Assembly (NCBI RefSeq): GCF_016634425.1
Contig: NZ_JAEPES010000003.1
Coordinates: forward strand, 186,001 to 250,000
Direction: 5' to 3'
DNA: 64,000 nt
From: Lacisediminihabitans changchengi
GTDB lineage: Bacteria; Actinomycetota; Actinomycetes; Actinomycetales; Microbacteriaceae
In this document: one piece after another, positions 36,063 to 45,282 of the stretch
Numbering within the stretch: the first letter of the stretch is position 1
Layout: each line of letters opens with the position of its first letter
Translations under genes and position numbers: made by a program
Notes under the pieces: generated by a model
Seen by the model: only the letters and a program-made list of their open reading frames with translations
Told to the model about the DNA's origin: nothing
Database searches by the model: none

Positions 36063-37028
36063 TCACGCCGTGAGCAGCGCAGCCATCAGCTTCGGGGCGA
36101 AGGGCTCGGCGACACTCAGCACGAGTCTGGTGCGCGCACGCTCGGTCGGTGGATGCCCGCGGAAGCGCCCGCGCAGGTCACTGACGGTCTGACCGCGGCC
36201 GGGGCCATTCGTCGTGTCGATCTCGACGTGCACGATCGGCGCCGAATCGAGCTCGAGGTCACCCAGCGCGACGGCGGCGGCGAGGGGATCGTGCAGCACC
36301 GACACGCGTCGGCCGAAGACCTGCACGTAGAAGTCGAAGTAGGTGTCGAGCATCTCGCCGATCGCGTGGGCGACCGGACGGGTCGACGCGAGCAGGCGGT
36401 CGCGGTCGTCCGTGTCGAGCAGGCTCTGCATCGTGGTGTCGAGCGGCACCAGCGTCACCGGCCAGGCTGCTTCGAGAACCGCGGCAGCGGCATCCGGATC
36501 GTTGTGGACGTTCGCCTCGGCGACCGGCGTGACGTTGCCGGGCACCATGGCGGCCCCGCCCATGATCGTCACGTCGGCGACGAGGTCGGCGATTGTCGGG
36601 TCGAGGCGCAGTGCGATGGCGAGATTGGTGAGCGGCCCGATCGCGATCACCCGCAGTTGGCCGGCGTTCTCGTGAGCCAGTCGCACCAACATCTCGGGTG
36701 CGGATTCGGCAACCGGATGCCGTGGAGATTCCGGTAACACCACCCCGCCGATGCCGTTGTCGCCGTGCACCCGCGTGGCCCCGCCATGGAACGCCCGCGT
36801 GAGGAAGTCGTGCTCCCCCACCGCCACCGGGATGTCGTCGCGGCCCGCCAGAGCGAGCAGGTCGAGCGTGTTGCGAGCAGCACCGGCTGCGGAGGTATTG
36901 CCGCTGACGGTGCCGATGCCGAGGAGGGCAGCGTGCTCGGAGGCGAGCAGGTAGGCGATCGCCATGGCGTCGCCGATGCCGGTATCGCAGTCGAGGTAGA
37001 CGGGCAGCGCGGCGGCAGAATCGGGCAT
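36063..37028 (-). CDS. Nucleoside hydrolase (IU-nucleoside hydrolase family)
   Basis: Cleaves the N-glycosidic bond of ribonucleosides. Start ATG at 37028 with GGAG 5 bp upstream; 321 residues. The family motif is VYLDCDTGIGDAMAI: the usual DxDPGIDD is changed so that the first Asp of the DD pair is Gly. Other signatures are normal (VHGDNGIGG, AIGPLTNLAIAL, VLHDPLAAAVAL). The change affects a Ca-binding residue, so activity or specificity may differ. Confidence 0.88.
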   Translation of the reverse strand: MPDSAAALPVYLDCDTGIGDAMAIAYLLASEHAALLGIGTVSGNTSAAGAARNTLDLLALAGRDDIPVAVGEHDFLTRAFHGGATRVHGDNGIGGVVLPESPRHPVAESAPEMLVRLAHENAGQLRVIAIGPLTNLAIALRLDPTIADLVADVTIMGGAAMVPGNVTPVAEANVHNDPDAAAAVLEAAWPVTLVPLDTTMQSLLDTDDRDRLLASTRPVAHAIGEMLDTYFDFYVQVFGRRVSVLHDPLAAAVALGDLELDSAPIVHVEIDTTNGPGRGQTVSDLRGRFRGHPPTERARTRLVLSVAEPFAPKLMAALLTA

Positions 37029-37151
37029 GGTTCTCCAGTTTTCGGGGCAGCCTTCATTGTCGCGAACGATGAACAGTGCCGCGGGTAAAAAACGCTCCCG
37101 AGAGCGTGCTAATGTCTTACCTCGGTGCTTCTGCAAGGGAACATCAGATGC

Positions 37152-37236
37152 GCGCGGATGGCGGAAATGGCAGACGCGCTAGCTTGAGGTGCTAGTGCCC
37201 GTATAGGGCGTGGGGGTTCAAGTCCCCCTTCGCGCA
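37152..37236 (+). tRNA. tRNA-Leu (GAG)
   Basis: 85 nt. The acceptor stem GCGCGGA pairs with TTCGCGC (one G-T pair); the anticodon stem CTAGC/GCTAG encloses TTGAGGT with anticodon GAG at 37186-37188. A long variable arm (TGCCCGTATAGGGCG) marks it as type II, and the T-arm is GGGGG-TTCAAGT-CCCCC. The discriminator is A; CCA is not encoded. It reads CTC and CTT codons. Confidence 0.95.
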
Positions 37237-37276
37237 CAAAGGGTGGTTCGGCTAATTCAGCCGGTCCACTTCATGA

Positions 37277-37320
37277 AATGGGTCGCGACAATCGGTAATC
37301 GGTTGTCCGGCCCATTTTTT
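37277..37320 (+). terminator. Hairpin with T-run after tRNA-Leu
   Basis: AATGGG(TCGCG)ACAA and TTGT(CCGG)CCCATT form an imperfect stem around TCGGTAATCGG, followed by a run of six T. It lies 40 bp downstream of the tRNA and probably ends its transcript. Confidence 0.65.
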
Positions 37321-37482
37321 GTGTTCGGATGGCGGATGATCGCGGCGGTATCCCGTCGCGTCGCTCCGCCGCGAGACGGCGCCTCAGGTGCGCCGATAGA
37401 GTGCAGCACAGCACGCAATGTCGTCTCCGGCACTTATGCGGCGGCGGCGCCGGAAAAATCTTGAAGAAAATCCGGGCGTAGT

Positions 37483-37509
37483 TGTCGATCCGGCGGCAGG
37501 ATGTTCGTC
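37483..37509 (+). promoter_or_regulatory. Candidate ECF42-type promoter
   Basis: TGTCGA (37483-37488), a 17-bp spacer and CGTC (37506-37509) lie 59 bp upstream of the DGPF gene start. This matches the -35 TGTCGA and -10 CG(A/T)C elements described for ECF42 sigma factors. It suggests that the downstream sigma factor transcribes its own operon. The motif match is seen; the regulation is inferred. Confidence 0.6.
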
Positions 37510-37567
37510 GTCATTAGTGACGGAGCCGGACAGGCTGGCCCGCGACTTAATGCAAGGAGGCAGCTCC

Positions 37568-37924
37568 ATGTCCCAGTACGCAATCCTCATCTACGAAGAC
37601 CCGGCGTTCTACGCGAACGCATCGCCGGAGACGTGGAGTGCGGTGATCGACGCGCACAACACGTTCACCAAGCAGGTCTCCGAGCTCGGCGGGTCTCTCG
37701 TCGGCGGGGCGGCGCTCGCGCCCACGACGACGGCCACCACGATCAAGGGTGGCGGCACGGTGACTGACGGCCCGTTCGTCGAGACCAAGGAGGCCTTCGG
37801 CGGCTACTACGTCGTGGAGGCGCGCGACCTCGACCACGCCATCGAGATCGCCAAACTGTGCCCGGCCCCCGGCGGCGGCGTCGAAGTTCGCCCGGTCGTG
37901 GACCCGACGACCAACCCGTTCTAA
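37568..37924 (+). CDS. YCII-related DGPF-domain protein
   Basis: 118 residues from ATG at 37568, with an excellent AAGGAGG site. It carries the eponymous DGPF motif (TDGPFVETKEAFGGY) after the N-terminal MSQYAILIYEDP strand and ends with RPVVDPTTNPF. It is a small cytoplasmic dimeric fold of unknown function. Such genes are the constant neighbours of ECF42 sigma factors, here 32 bp downstream, and are believed to be their targets or partners. Confidence 0.9.
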   Translation: MSQYAILIYEDPAFYANASPETWSAVIDAHNTFTKQVSELGGSLVGGAALAPTTTATTIKGGGTVTDGPFVETKEAFGGYYVVEARDLDHAIEIAKLCPAPGGGVEVRPVVDPTTNPF

Positions 37925-37956
37925 TCACTCCCAGCGACGAGCCGACCGCGTCCGCA

Positions 37957-39237
37957 ATGCAGGCGGACGCGGTCGCTGCCGCGCTGACGCAGGCCCACCG
38001 CTCGGAGTGGGCCTTCGTACTGTCCGCCACGGTGCGCGTCGCGGGCGACCTGGACGTCGCGGAGGAGTGCGCGCAGGAGGCGTACGTCAGCGCGCTACGG
38101 GCCTGGACCCGGGACGGCGTCCCGGAGCGGCCCGGCGCGTGGCTGACCACGGCGGCGCGGAACCATGCGCTGGACCGGTTACGTCGCGAGGTCACCCTCC
38201 GGCGCAAGCTCCCGCTGCTCGTGGAGCCGGCGACCGTCGATCCGCACGACCCGGCCGCCCTGGACTGGCCCGACGCCGCGGTGCCGGATGACCGACTCCG
38301 GCTGGTATTCATCTGCTGTCACCCCACCCTCGCCCCCGAAGCCCGCGTTGCTCTCACCCTGCGCCTGGTCTGCGGCGTTCCCACGCCCGACGTCGCCCGG
38401 GCCTTCCTGGTGTCCGAGCCGACGATGGCGGCACGGATCACCCGGGCAAAGAAGAAGATCTCCGACGCGCGGATCCCCTACCGGGTTCCGGCCCGGGCGG
38501 AGCTGCCCGAGCGCCTGGACAGTGTCCTCACCGCCCTCCACCTGCTCTTCAGCACCGGCCACACGGCCGGCGAGGGTGACGCGCTCGTCCGTGAGGAGCT
38601 CTGCGACCGGGCCCTGCACCTTGCGCGCACCCTCGCCGCAATGCTCCCCGAGCAGGCCGAGACCCGCGGCCTGCTGGGCCTACTGCTCCTCACCGACGCG
38701 CGCCGGGCCACCCGCACCGACGAACAGGGCCGGCTGCTCCTGCTCGCTGACCAGGACCGAACGCGCTGGGATCAACGCGCGATTCTGGAGGGGCTCACGG
38801 TGACAGCCGGGGCGTTGGCGTCCGGCCCACCGGGGCGGTTCACCCTGCAGGCGGCGATCGCCGGTGTGCACGCGATGGCGCCGTCCCTGGAGCAGACCAA
38901 CTGGCCGCGCGTAGTGCACCTTTACGACCGGCTGCTGGCGGTGTGGAACACCCCGGTGGTCGCGCTCAATCGGGCTGCCGCCGTGGCGTTCGCCGACGGT
39001 CCGGCCGCCGCCCTGCCGCTCCTCGACGAGCTGGCCACCGATCCCCGACTCGCCGACTATCCCTATCTTCCGGCCACGCGCGCCGACCTGCTGCGCCGCC
39101 TCGGCGATGCCGACGGCGCGGCTCAGTCGTATCGGCGCGCGATGGAGCTCACGGCGAATGCCGCGGAGCGCGCGTTCCTGGAGCAGCGGCTGGCCGAGGT
39201 CAGTCGCGACGCCGGCGCCGAGCCCGCGCCCGGCTGA
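37957..39237 (+). CDS. RNA polymerase sigma factor, ECF42 type, with C-terminal TPR-like extension
   Basis: 426 residues from ATG at 37957. Sigma-2 is visible at AAALTQAHRSEWAFVLSATV and EECAQEAYVSALRAW, and sigma-4 at ALTLRLVCGVPTPDVARAFL followed by PTMAARITRAKKKI. A further 230 Ala/Leu-rich residues form a DUF6596/TPR-like domain (AITLARTLAAMLPEQAETRG-like helices and NRAAAVAFADGPAAALPLLDEL). ECF42 factors have this extension in place of an anti-sigma factor and use it for activity. No anti-sigma gene is present. GC is higher than in the flanking genes. Confidence 0.9.
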   Translation: MQADAVAAALTQAHRSEWAFVLSATVRVAGDLDVAEECAQEAYVSALRAWTRDGVPERPGAWLTTAARNHALDRLRREVTLRRKLPLLVEPATVDPHDPAALDWPDAAVPDDRLRLVFICCHPTLAPEARVALTLRLVCGVPTPDVARAFLVSEPTMAARITRAKKKISDARIPYRVPARAELPERLDSVLTALHLLFSTGHTAGEGDALVREELCDRALHLARTLAAMLPEQAETRGLLGLLLLTDARRATRTDEQGRLLLLADQDRTRWDQRAILEGLTVTAGALASGPPGRFTLQAAIAGVHAMAPSLEQTNWPRVVHLYDRLLAVWNTPVVALNRAAAVAFADGPAAALPLLDELATDPRLADYPYLPATRADLLRRLGDADGAAQSYRRAMELTANAAERAFLEQRLAEVSRDAGAEPAPG

Positions 39238-39795
39238 GGACGGCGGGCTCGGCAGTCACTGCTCCGAGCCCCGCGGGGGCTCCCTCGTCGAACCCCTGGC
39301 TCGGGTACTCCCCCGCATCGAATTGCTCGCGCAAGAGCGCCTCCCCTTGGTTGTCTAGCCGTATCGATCCGGAACCGGCGCCCACGGCCGCTGACACTCA
39401 TGAACGACCTACATTCGAAGGACCTTCTCCTATGCATTCGGCATGGTCCCCGAAAGTGACGATGACTTACTCGATTCGCACCCCCTTGTCCGTGTAGGAG
39501 ATGCCGAGCTATTTGTCGACAGGGAGCGCCCGGTTGCCGCGCTGGTAGTGCCGACACTCGCTCCGTCCTACATCACTTGGCCGTGGGCGTCTCTGCCGCC
39601 GACCTCCGGCCCTTCCGAGGTATTCGGAACTCCGAATTTTGCGTGGGTGGTCTTTCGCGAGTTGGAGTCATTCGAGAGCGCGGGAACGTACTCGTCAACG
39701 GCAGTATGAATCGGTCGTGACGGCAGGTGGAGTTCAGTCGAATTGGGTCACCTCACTCCGATTGGAGCTGACGACGATGGCGTTTGGCTGACGGA
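39238..39795. other. Intergenic region without a convincing gene
   Basis: 558 bp after the sigma factor. A plus-strand frame at 39443-39709 (88 residues) has no ribosome site, no domain and no clear codon bias; I do not call it. GC drops relative to the sigma gene. No RNA gene, terminator or repeat is evident. It may be the decayed remains of an older gene. Confidence 0.4.
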
Positions 39796-40362
39796 TCAAC
39801 CTGTTCCGATGGTCGCAGACACCTCACAGGTCATGTCGACGGGGAGTTTCGAGTACGTGGCACCGCCGCCGGTTAAGACACGATCGGGCCCGAGTGTCAA
39901 TGCGAGAGGCACGCCGGCGAACCGTCCGGGGTATTGCTGAGCAAATTGCTTGGAGGAACTGATTCGCACACAAAGCGCAATCGCAATGTGACGAACGTTC
40001 GCGTAAAGCTGTTGCGCGGGCGCCGTGACATCCGCCCCCTCAAGCGGGCCGACGATTCTTGCCCCGGATTGCGGTGTCGACGAAGACGTAGGTATCCCGG
40101 CTTGCTGCTGGGGCGTTCTGCTGAGGCTCGAACCGGTGAAGGCTGCTAGCTGCGGCACTGGCGGAAGCGTGCCTGGAGAGTAAAACGCGAGGACGCTCCA
40201 CAGGCACAGAATTGTGCCCACCACCCCAAGCGTTCCGCCCAAAAACGGCAGAACGCGAGCCGACTCTCCACGAGCGGACCCTGCTCGTCGCACACCGACG
40301 TCCGGGTCGATCAGGGCGAGCAGATACGCGGAGCTTCCCCGCGCCCGCCTGATGATAGACAC
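39796..40362 (-). CDS. Hypothetical membrane protein with extracellular domain
   Basis: 188 residues if started at the GTG at 40362, chosen because GGGGGA lies 8 bp upstream; the frame is open for another 34 codons. After a basic 35-residue cytoplasmic part comes one helix (LPFLGGTLGVVGTILCLWSVLAFY, core GVVGTILCLWSVLAF). About 120 extracytoplasmic residues follow, with Ser/Gln-rich linkers and three Cys. No family recognised. It is divergent from the polysaccharide operon. Confidence 0.5.
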   Translation of the reverse strand: MSIIRRARGSSAYLLALIDPDVGVRRAGSARGESARVLPFLGGTLGVVGTILCLWSVLAFYSPGTLPPVPQLAAFTGSSLSRTPQQQAGIPTSSSTPQSGARIVGPLEGADVTAPAQQLYANVRHIAIALCVRISSSKQFAQQYPGRFAGVPLALTLGPDRVLTGGGATYSKLPVDMTCEVSATIGTG

Positions 40363-40367
40363 GAGAC

Positions 40368-40387
40368 TGTCCCCCGTATAGGGGACA
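40368..40387. promoter_or_regulatory. Inverted repeat at the start of the hypothetical membrane gene
   Basis: TGTCCCC-CGTATA-GGGGACA spans 40368-40387, immediately upstream of the GTG at 40362 and overlapping its ribosome site. It could be an operator or an mRNA hairpin that masks translation. Confidence 0.4.
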
Positions 40388-40496
40388 CGCGATAATTCTG
40401 CGTTAACGATTCGGCCGAATGTGAACGCGGTGTTAAAGGATCGAATAGTTCGCCGAAATACCAAACCGTGATCGGCATGCCTCCGTAACCCGTTAC

Positions 40497-41006
40497 ATGT
40501 CGCTCGCCAAATCCCCCCGAATGGGGGACACCTTCGTCGGCGCCTACTCTCGGATCCGCTCGATGCTCCCCGAACTGGCCTCGTTCGGTTCCGTCGGAGT
40601 GATTGCCTTCGTCGTCGACTTCGTCGTTTTCAATGTTTTGCGCTCGACGGTGCTCGGCGACCAGGTTCTCTTGGCCAAGGCGGTTTCGGTCGCCGTGTCC
40701 ACGGTGGTCGCCTGGCTCGGCAATCGATACCTCACCTTTCGCAAGCGCCGGGGCCGCCCGGCCTGGCGCGAAGGTGCGCTGTTCGCCCTCAGCAACCTGA
40801 TCGGCCTGGGAATCGCCGTCGGCTGCCTGTTCGTCTCTCATACTCTGCTCGGTCTCACCTCGGCCGTCGCAGACAACATCTCCGCCAACGTTGTCGGACT
40901 CGTGCTCGGTACCTCATTCAGATACTTCGCCTACCGCACCTTCGTGTTCGCACCCACCGCTGGAGGAAACCCGAATGACCTCGAAATGGTTAAGCAGATT
41001 AGCTGA
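40497..41006 (+). CDS. GtrA family membrane protein
   Basis: 169 residues, four helices. The GtrA pattern is clear: FGSVGVIAFVVDFVVFNVLR, then VAWLGNRYLTFRKRRG, then NVVGLVLGTSFRYFAYRTFVF. GtrA proteins are proposed flippases or assistants for polyprenol-linked sugars. It heads the polysaccharide cluster and overlaps the GT2 gene by 32 bp; an internal ATG eight codons later is also possible as the start. Confidence 0.9.
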   Translation: MSLAKSPRMGDTFVGAYSRIRSMLPELASFGSVGVIAFVVDFVVFNVLRSTVLGDQVLLAKAVSVAVSTVVAWLGNRYLTFRKRRGRPAWREGALFALSNLIGLGIAVGCLFVSHTLLGLTSAVADNISANVVGLVLGTSFRYFAYRTFVFAPTAGGNPNDLEMVKQIS

Positions 41007-42447
41007 CGACCCGATACTGCCCCCCGCACCATCCGCACCATCCGCACCCAGCGATCCCGGCACCAGCGTGCCCAATCGCGGTGACCTCGGAACGATCAGC
41101 CCCACCGGCTCGACCGGAACGATGTCGGGCGACTGGACCGCGGTCGTCGGATACGGCGTTCTGGTGCTTCTGGCGATCGTGCTCACCGCGATCGCTTTGA
41201 CCACCCTCTGGTGGATGCTCCATGCCTGGAAGTCAGACGGCAACCTGCGCAAGACGGGCTTCTCTGCCAACCCGCTCCCCCCGGCACACTCGTTCACCCT
41301 GCTCGTCCCGGGCAGGCACGAGGAGGAGGTAATGGGCCAGACCCTCGACACACTCGCGGCACAGACCCATCCGAACGTGCAGATCATCGCGATCGTGGGC
41401 GACGACGACCCGGGAACGGATCGGGTCGTCCGCGAAGCGGCAGCGCGACATCCGGAGCTGATCACCGTGGTGGTCGACTCGAGCGTTCCGAAGAACAAGC
41501 CCAAGGCTCTTAACACCGCGCTCGCCTATGCCACCGGCGACATCGTCGGGGTGTTCGACGCCGAGGACGAGGTGCACCCGCATCTGCTTGAGCTCATCGA
41601 CTCCAAGTTCAGCGAGACCGACGCCGGTGTCGTGCAGGGCGGCGTGCAGCTGATGAACTTCCAGTCCAGCTGGTGGTCGCTGCGCAACGTGCTCGAGTAC
41701 TACTTCTGGTTCCGCTCCCGTCTGCACTTCCACGCGGGCGCCCGCTTCATTCCGCTCGGCGGCAATACCGTGTTCATCAAGCGTGCGCTGCTCGAGCGCA
41801 ACGACGGCTGGGATGCGGAGTGCCTCGCCGAAGACTGCGAGATCGGCGTGCGGCTGTCGAGCCAGGGCGAGAAGGTCGTCGTCGCCTACAGCCCCGAGGT
41901 CGTCACCCGCGAGGAGACGCCCGGCACGCTGATGTCGCTGTTCAAGCAGCGCACGAGGTGGAACCAGGGCTTTCTGCAGGTGCTCGGCAAGGGCGAGTGG
42001 AAGAAGCTCCCCACCGTGCGCCAGCGGCTATTCGCCCGCTACATCCTGGCCATGCCGTTTCTGCAGGCGATCACCGGGCTGATGATCCCGCTGTCGCTCG
42101 TGCTGATCCTGTTCGTGAAGGTGCCGACAGTCATCGCCCTGATCACGTTCATCCCCCTGGCGCCGACACTGATCACCGTCGCGGTGGAGATCGCCGGCCT
42201 CGGCGAGTTCGGGCGGCTGTACGAGACCAGGGTGCGGGCGCGCGACTACGTCCGTCTGGTGCTCGGCACCTTCCCGTTCCAGGTGTTCCTGGCGATCGCC
42301 GCAATCCGCTCGGTACTGCGCCAGCTGCGCAACGAGACGGGCTGGGAGAAGACGGCCCACGCCGGCGTGCACCTGCGCCCGATGGAGTCCGCCGACCCGC
42401 ACCAGATCCCCGACCGTGAACCCGAGACCGTGGGGAGCGCACGATGA
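40975..42447 (+). CDS. Membrane glycosyltransferase family 2
   Basis: 490 residues from ATG at 40975 (site TGGAGG, overlapping gtrA). One helix (YGVLVLLAIVLTAIALTTLWW, core LVLLAIVLTAIAL) precedes the GT-A domain: FTLLVPGRHEEEV, VGDDDPGTD, GVFDAEDEVHP (DxD), AEDCEIGVRL and FKQRTRWNQGF, which is the QxxRW of processive beta-glycan synthases. Three to four C-terminal helices follow. With the GH8 hydrolase encoded further on, it probably makes an exported beta-linked polysaccharide. Confidence 0.92.
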   Translation: MTSKWLSRLADDPILPPAPSAPSAPSDPGTSVPNRGDLGTISPTGSTGTMSGDWTAVVGYGVLVLLAIVLTAIALTTLWWMLHAWKSDGNLRKTGFSANPLPPAHSFTLLVPGRHEEEVMGQTLDTLAAQTHPNVQIIAIVGDDDPGTDRVVREAAARHPELITVVVDSSVPKNKPKALNTALAYATGDIVGVFDAEDEVHPHLLELIDSKFSETDAGVVQGGVQLMNFQSSWWSLRNVLEYYFWFRSRLHFHAGARFIPLGGNTVFIKRALLERNDGWDAECLAEDCEIGVRLSSQGEKVVVAYSPEVVTREETPGTLMSLFKQRTRWNQGFLQVLGKGEWKKLPTVRQRLFARYILAMPFLQAITGLMIPLSLVLILFVKVPTVIALITFIPLAPTLITVAVEIAGLGEFGRLYETRVRARDYVRLVLGTFPFQVFLAIAAIRSVLRQLRNETGWEKTAHAGVHLRPMESADPHQIPDREPETVGSAR

Positions 42448-44396
42448 CCAGCACCACCCACGACGGGTCGACAGTCGTCCAGCTGACGGATGCCGCGAGC
42501 CGGGCATCCGTTCGAATCAAGCTCGCGGCCCTCCGCCACCGCCTCACGTTGCTCTGGCTCTCCCCCACCCTCGTTCTGGCCGGAATCGCCACCTTCCTCA
42601 ACTTCGGCGGCTCGCCGCAGCGCATCGACGACGAGGGCACGTACACGGCGCAGGCCTACGCCGTCAGCCACTTCGGCGAACTCGCGCACTACACGTATTG
42701 GTACGACCACCCACCGCTGGGCTGGCTGCAGATCGCCGGATACACCCAGCTCACCGGGGCCTTCGCTCGGTACAGCACGGCGGTGCTCGCCGGACGAGAA
42801 GCGGTCATCGTCTTCTCTCTGATCTCCGTGGTGCTGCTCTGGGTACTCGCGCGGAGGGTGGGGCTGACCCGTGCGGCTGCCGCGGCGGCCGGGGTCATCT
42901 TCGCCGTCTCGCCGCTGGCCGTGCAGTTTCACCGCTCGGTATACCTCGACAACGTGGCGACACCCTGGCTGATCGCCGCCTTCGTGCTCGCTCTGAGCAA
43001 GCGCAATCAGCTGGCCGGGTTCGCCGCATCCGCCGCCTGTTTCAGTGTCGCCGTGCTCAGCAAGGAGACGTTTTTGCTCGCCCTCCCGTTCCTCATCTGG
43101 GCGATGGTGCGATCATCGCGTGCGCAGACCCGCCGCTACACCCTCTCCGTCGCCGGAACGGTTCTCGTGCTGATCGGATTCAGCTACGTGCTGCTTGCGC
43201 TGGTGAAGGGCGAACTGCTCCCGGGTGCCGGACGGGTGAGCCTGTTCGACGGCGTCACGTTCCAGCTCGGAACCCGCGCGAGCAGCGGTTCGGTGTTCGA
43301 CCCGGCCAGCCTGATCAGCCGCACCTTCGCCATCTGGACACAGCTCGACCCGGTGTTCATCGTGTTTGGCATTCTGGCGGCGATCGCGGGAGTATTCGCG
43401 CGGCGGCTGCGGGTGTTCGCCGTCATGACGCTCGCCCTGGTCGCGTTCATGTTCCGCCCGGGCGGCTACCTTCCGGTGCCGTACGTGATCATGCTGCTGC
43501 CCTTCGGCGCGCTGCTCATCGCCGGGGTCACCGACTCCGCCGTCCGCGCAATCCGCCGCCGGGCCGCTGGCCGCTGGCGCGCCATCGTCTGGGCAACTGC
43601 CGCCACTCTCGCCCTGGCCGTCGCCGTCCCGGTATGGACCGTGCAGTTGCGCGGACTCTTCCTCGCCGACCTCGATTCCCCGATGCGATCGGCCGAGCAG
43701 TGGGTCGAAACGAACGTCGCTCACGACCAGCGCCTGATCGTCGACGACTCGATGTGGGTCGACCTGGAGCGTGCTGGCTGGGCCCGCGACAACGTGGTCT
43801 GGTACTACAAGATCGACACCGACCCGGCCGTCGAGGCGCAGTCCCCGCAGGGCTGGAAAGACTCGGACTACATCGTCGCCACGAACTCGATGCGCACCGG
43901 CGCCGGGACGTCGGCCGAGGTGACCGAGGCGATCGCCAACTCGACCGTGGTCGCCTCGTTCGGACAGGCCGAACAGGCCGTGCAGGTGCGGCGCATCGAG
44001 CCGGAGGGCATGGCAGCAGCGAAAACGGATGCCGCGGCGGCCCAGCAGAGCCGGGCCGAGACCGGCACGCAGTTGGCACAGAACCCCGCCCTCGGCACCT
44101 CCGTTGCCAACAAGCGTCTCTTGACCGCCGGTCGCGTGGACGACCGCATCACCCTCGCGCTCGGTTCTGCCACCGCCATCTCTTCGATCACGGTGCAGAA
44201 CTTCCCGGCCGTTGCCGGGGAGACAGGGCCACTCCGCCAGGTGCTCATCACCGCCTTCGGCAGCCGCACCGCAGTCAGTGACGGCCGACTCACCTCGGCC
44301 GCGAAGAGCTTCGTCACCGGGCTCACCGGAACGTTCGTGCCGCAATCGGCCCGCGGCACGGGCGGCGGCCTGCTCCTCACCTACGGATCCCGATGA
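42444..44396 (+). CDS. GT39/PMT-type membrane glycosyltransferase
   Basis: 650 residues, starting with an ATG that overlaps the GT2 stop. About 10-12 helices. The acidic first loop RIDDEGTYTAQAYAV and the following YWYDHPPLGWLQIAGY are the PMT/ArnT-type catalytic pattern (DE and HPP). A soluble extracellular C-terminal domain starts near residue 410. The enzyme transfers a sugar from a polyprenol-phosphate donor, which the DPM synthase at the end of the operon could provide. Confidence 0.9.
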   Translation: MTSTTHDGSTVVQLTDAASRASVRIKLAALRHRLTLLWLSPTLVLAGIATFLNFGGSPQRIDDEGTYTAQAYAVSHFGELAHYTYWYDHPPLGWLQIAGYTQLTGAFARYSTAVLAGREAVIVFSLISVVLLWVLARRVGLTRAAAAAAGVIFAVSPLAVQFHRSVYLDNVATPWLIAAFVLALSKRNQLAGFAASAACFSVAVLSKETFLLALPFLIWAMVRSSRAQTRRYTLSVAGTVLVLIGFSYVLLALVKGELLPGAGRVSLFDGVTFQLGTRASSGSVFDPASLISRTFAIWTQLDPVFIVFGILAAIAGVFARRLRVFAVMTLALVAFMFRPGGYLPVPYVIMLLPFGALLIAGVTDSAVRAIRRRAAGRWRAIVWATAATLALAVAVPVWTVQLRGLFLADLDSPMRSAEQWVETNVAHDQRLIVDDSMWVDLERAGWARDNVVWYYKIDTDPAVEAQSPQGWKDSDYIVATNSMRTGAGTSAEVTEAIANSTVVASFGQAEQAVQVRRIEPEGMAAAKTDAAAAQQSRAETGTQLAQNPALGTSVANKRLLTAGRVDDRITLALGSATAISSITVQNFPAVAGETGPLRQVLITAFGSRTAVSDGRLTSAAKSFVTGLTGTFVPQSARGTGGGLLLTYGSR

Positions 44397-44445
44397 TCCA
44401 CGCTGTGTCACCCGACCACACCCGAATGGAACGAAAGGACACCCC

Positions 44446-45282
44446 ATGAGAACCGTCACCCGCAGACCACTCCGCATCGCCCTGGGTATCGCCACCGGAC
44501 TCCTACTCGGTGCTGGCACCCTGCTCGCCGCCGCACCGGCCAGCGCAGCCGTCCCGTCAGCGCAGAGCGCTCCGGCCGGCGAAGGCTGGATTCGCCTCGC
44601 GCATCTCTCCCCCGACACCAAGGGCATCGACGTGCGTATCAGTGCGCTCAAGGGCGGCACCACGCTCTACGAACTCGACAACGTGAAGTACGGCGCGGTG
44701 TCGCCGTACACGCCGATGCCAGACGGCACCTACACCGTCTCCATGGTGCCGACCGGCTCCCCCGCGTCGACCAAACCGATGCTGAGCAGCGCGGTCACCA
44801 TCGCCGACGGACACGCCTCCACGGTCGCCGCCTATGGGCCGAACAAGAAGATCGCCGTCTCGGTGTACGACGATGACCTCACCGCTCCCAGCAACGGCGG
44901 TGCGCGCATCCGCCTGATCCAGGCGTCGACGCTCGCGCAGACGGTCAGCGTGAGAACTTCGACCGGCGTGGCTGTCGCATCGAAGGCGAAGCGCGGCACC
45001 GCGACCGGCTATGCCGAGGTCGGTGCAGGCCCATGGACCCTCGACCTCTCGGCGAAATCCGCCGGGAGCGCGAAGAAGACCCTGACCGATTCGGCTCAGG
45101 TCGCGCTCGCACAGGGCAGCGTGACCACCCTGTTCGTGCTCGACACCGCGGACGGCGGCCTCACCATCGAGCCGGTGCTCGACAGCGCGAGCGTCGGCCA
45201 GGATCCCGTCGGCGGCGTGCAGACCGGCGGGGGCTACCTCGCGACCCACCCGCAGACCACTCTCGGGGGCACACCGGGATGA
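44446..45282 (+). CDS. Secreted DUF4397 domain protein
   Basis: 278 residues from ATG at 44446 (AAGGA upstream). A signal peptide (RRPLRIALGIATGLLLGAGT ... ASA) is cleaved near residue 36. Two DUF4397-like segments follow: GWIRLAHLSPDTKGIDVRIS, then ARIRLIQASTLAQTVSVRTS. No LPxTG signal is seen at the C-terminus although a sortase is encoded downstream. Probably an extracellular matrix or surface protein. Confidence 0.88.
   Translation: MRTVTRRPLRIALGIATGLLLGAGTLLAAAPASAAVPSAQSAPAGEGWIRLAHLSPDTKGIDVRISALKGGTTLYELDNVKYGAVSPYTPMPDGTYTVSMVPTGSPASTKPMLSSAVTIADGHASTVAAYGPNKKIAVSVYDDDLTAPSNGGARIRLIQASTLAQTVSVRTSTGVAVASKAKRGTATGYAEVGAGPWTLDLSAKSAGSAKKTLTDSAQVALAQGSVTTLFVLDTADGGLTIEPVLDSASVGQDPVGGVQTGGGYLATHPQTTLGGTPG

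Noticed and set aside
39443..39709. 88-codon frame after the ECF sigma factor
   Set aside because: No ribosome site, no recognisable domain, ambiguous codon bias. Left as intergenic.
42416..44281. 621-codon frame overlapping the GT39 gene in another frame
   Set aside because: Arg/Pro/His-rich translation with no family features; the overlapping frame has clear PMT-type motifs.
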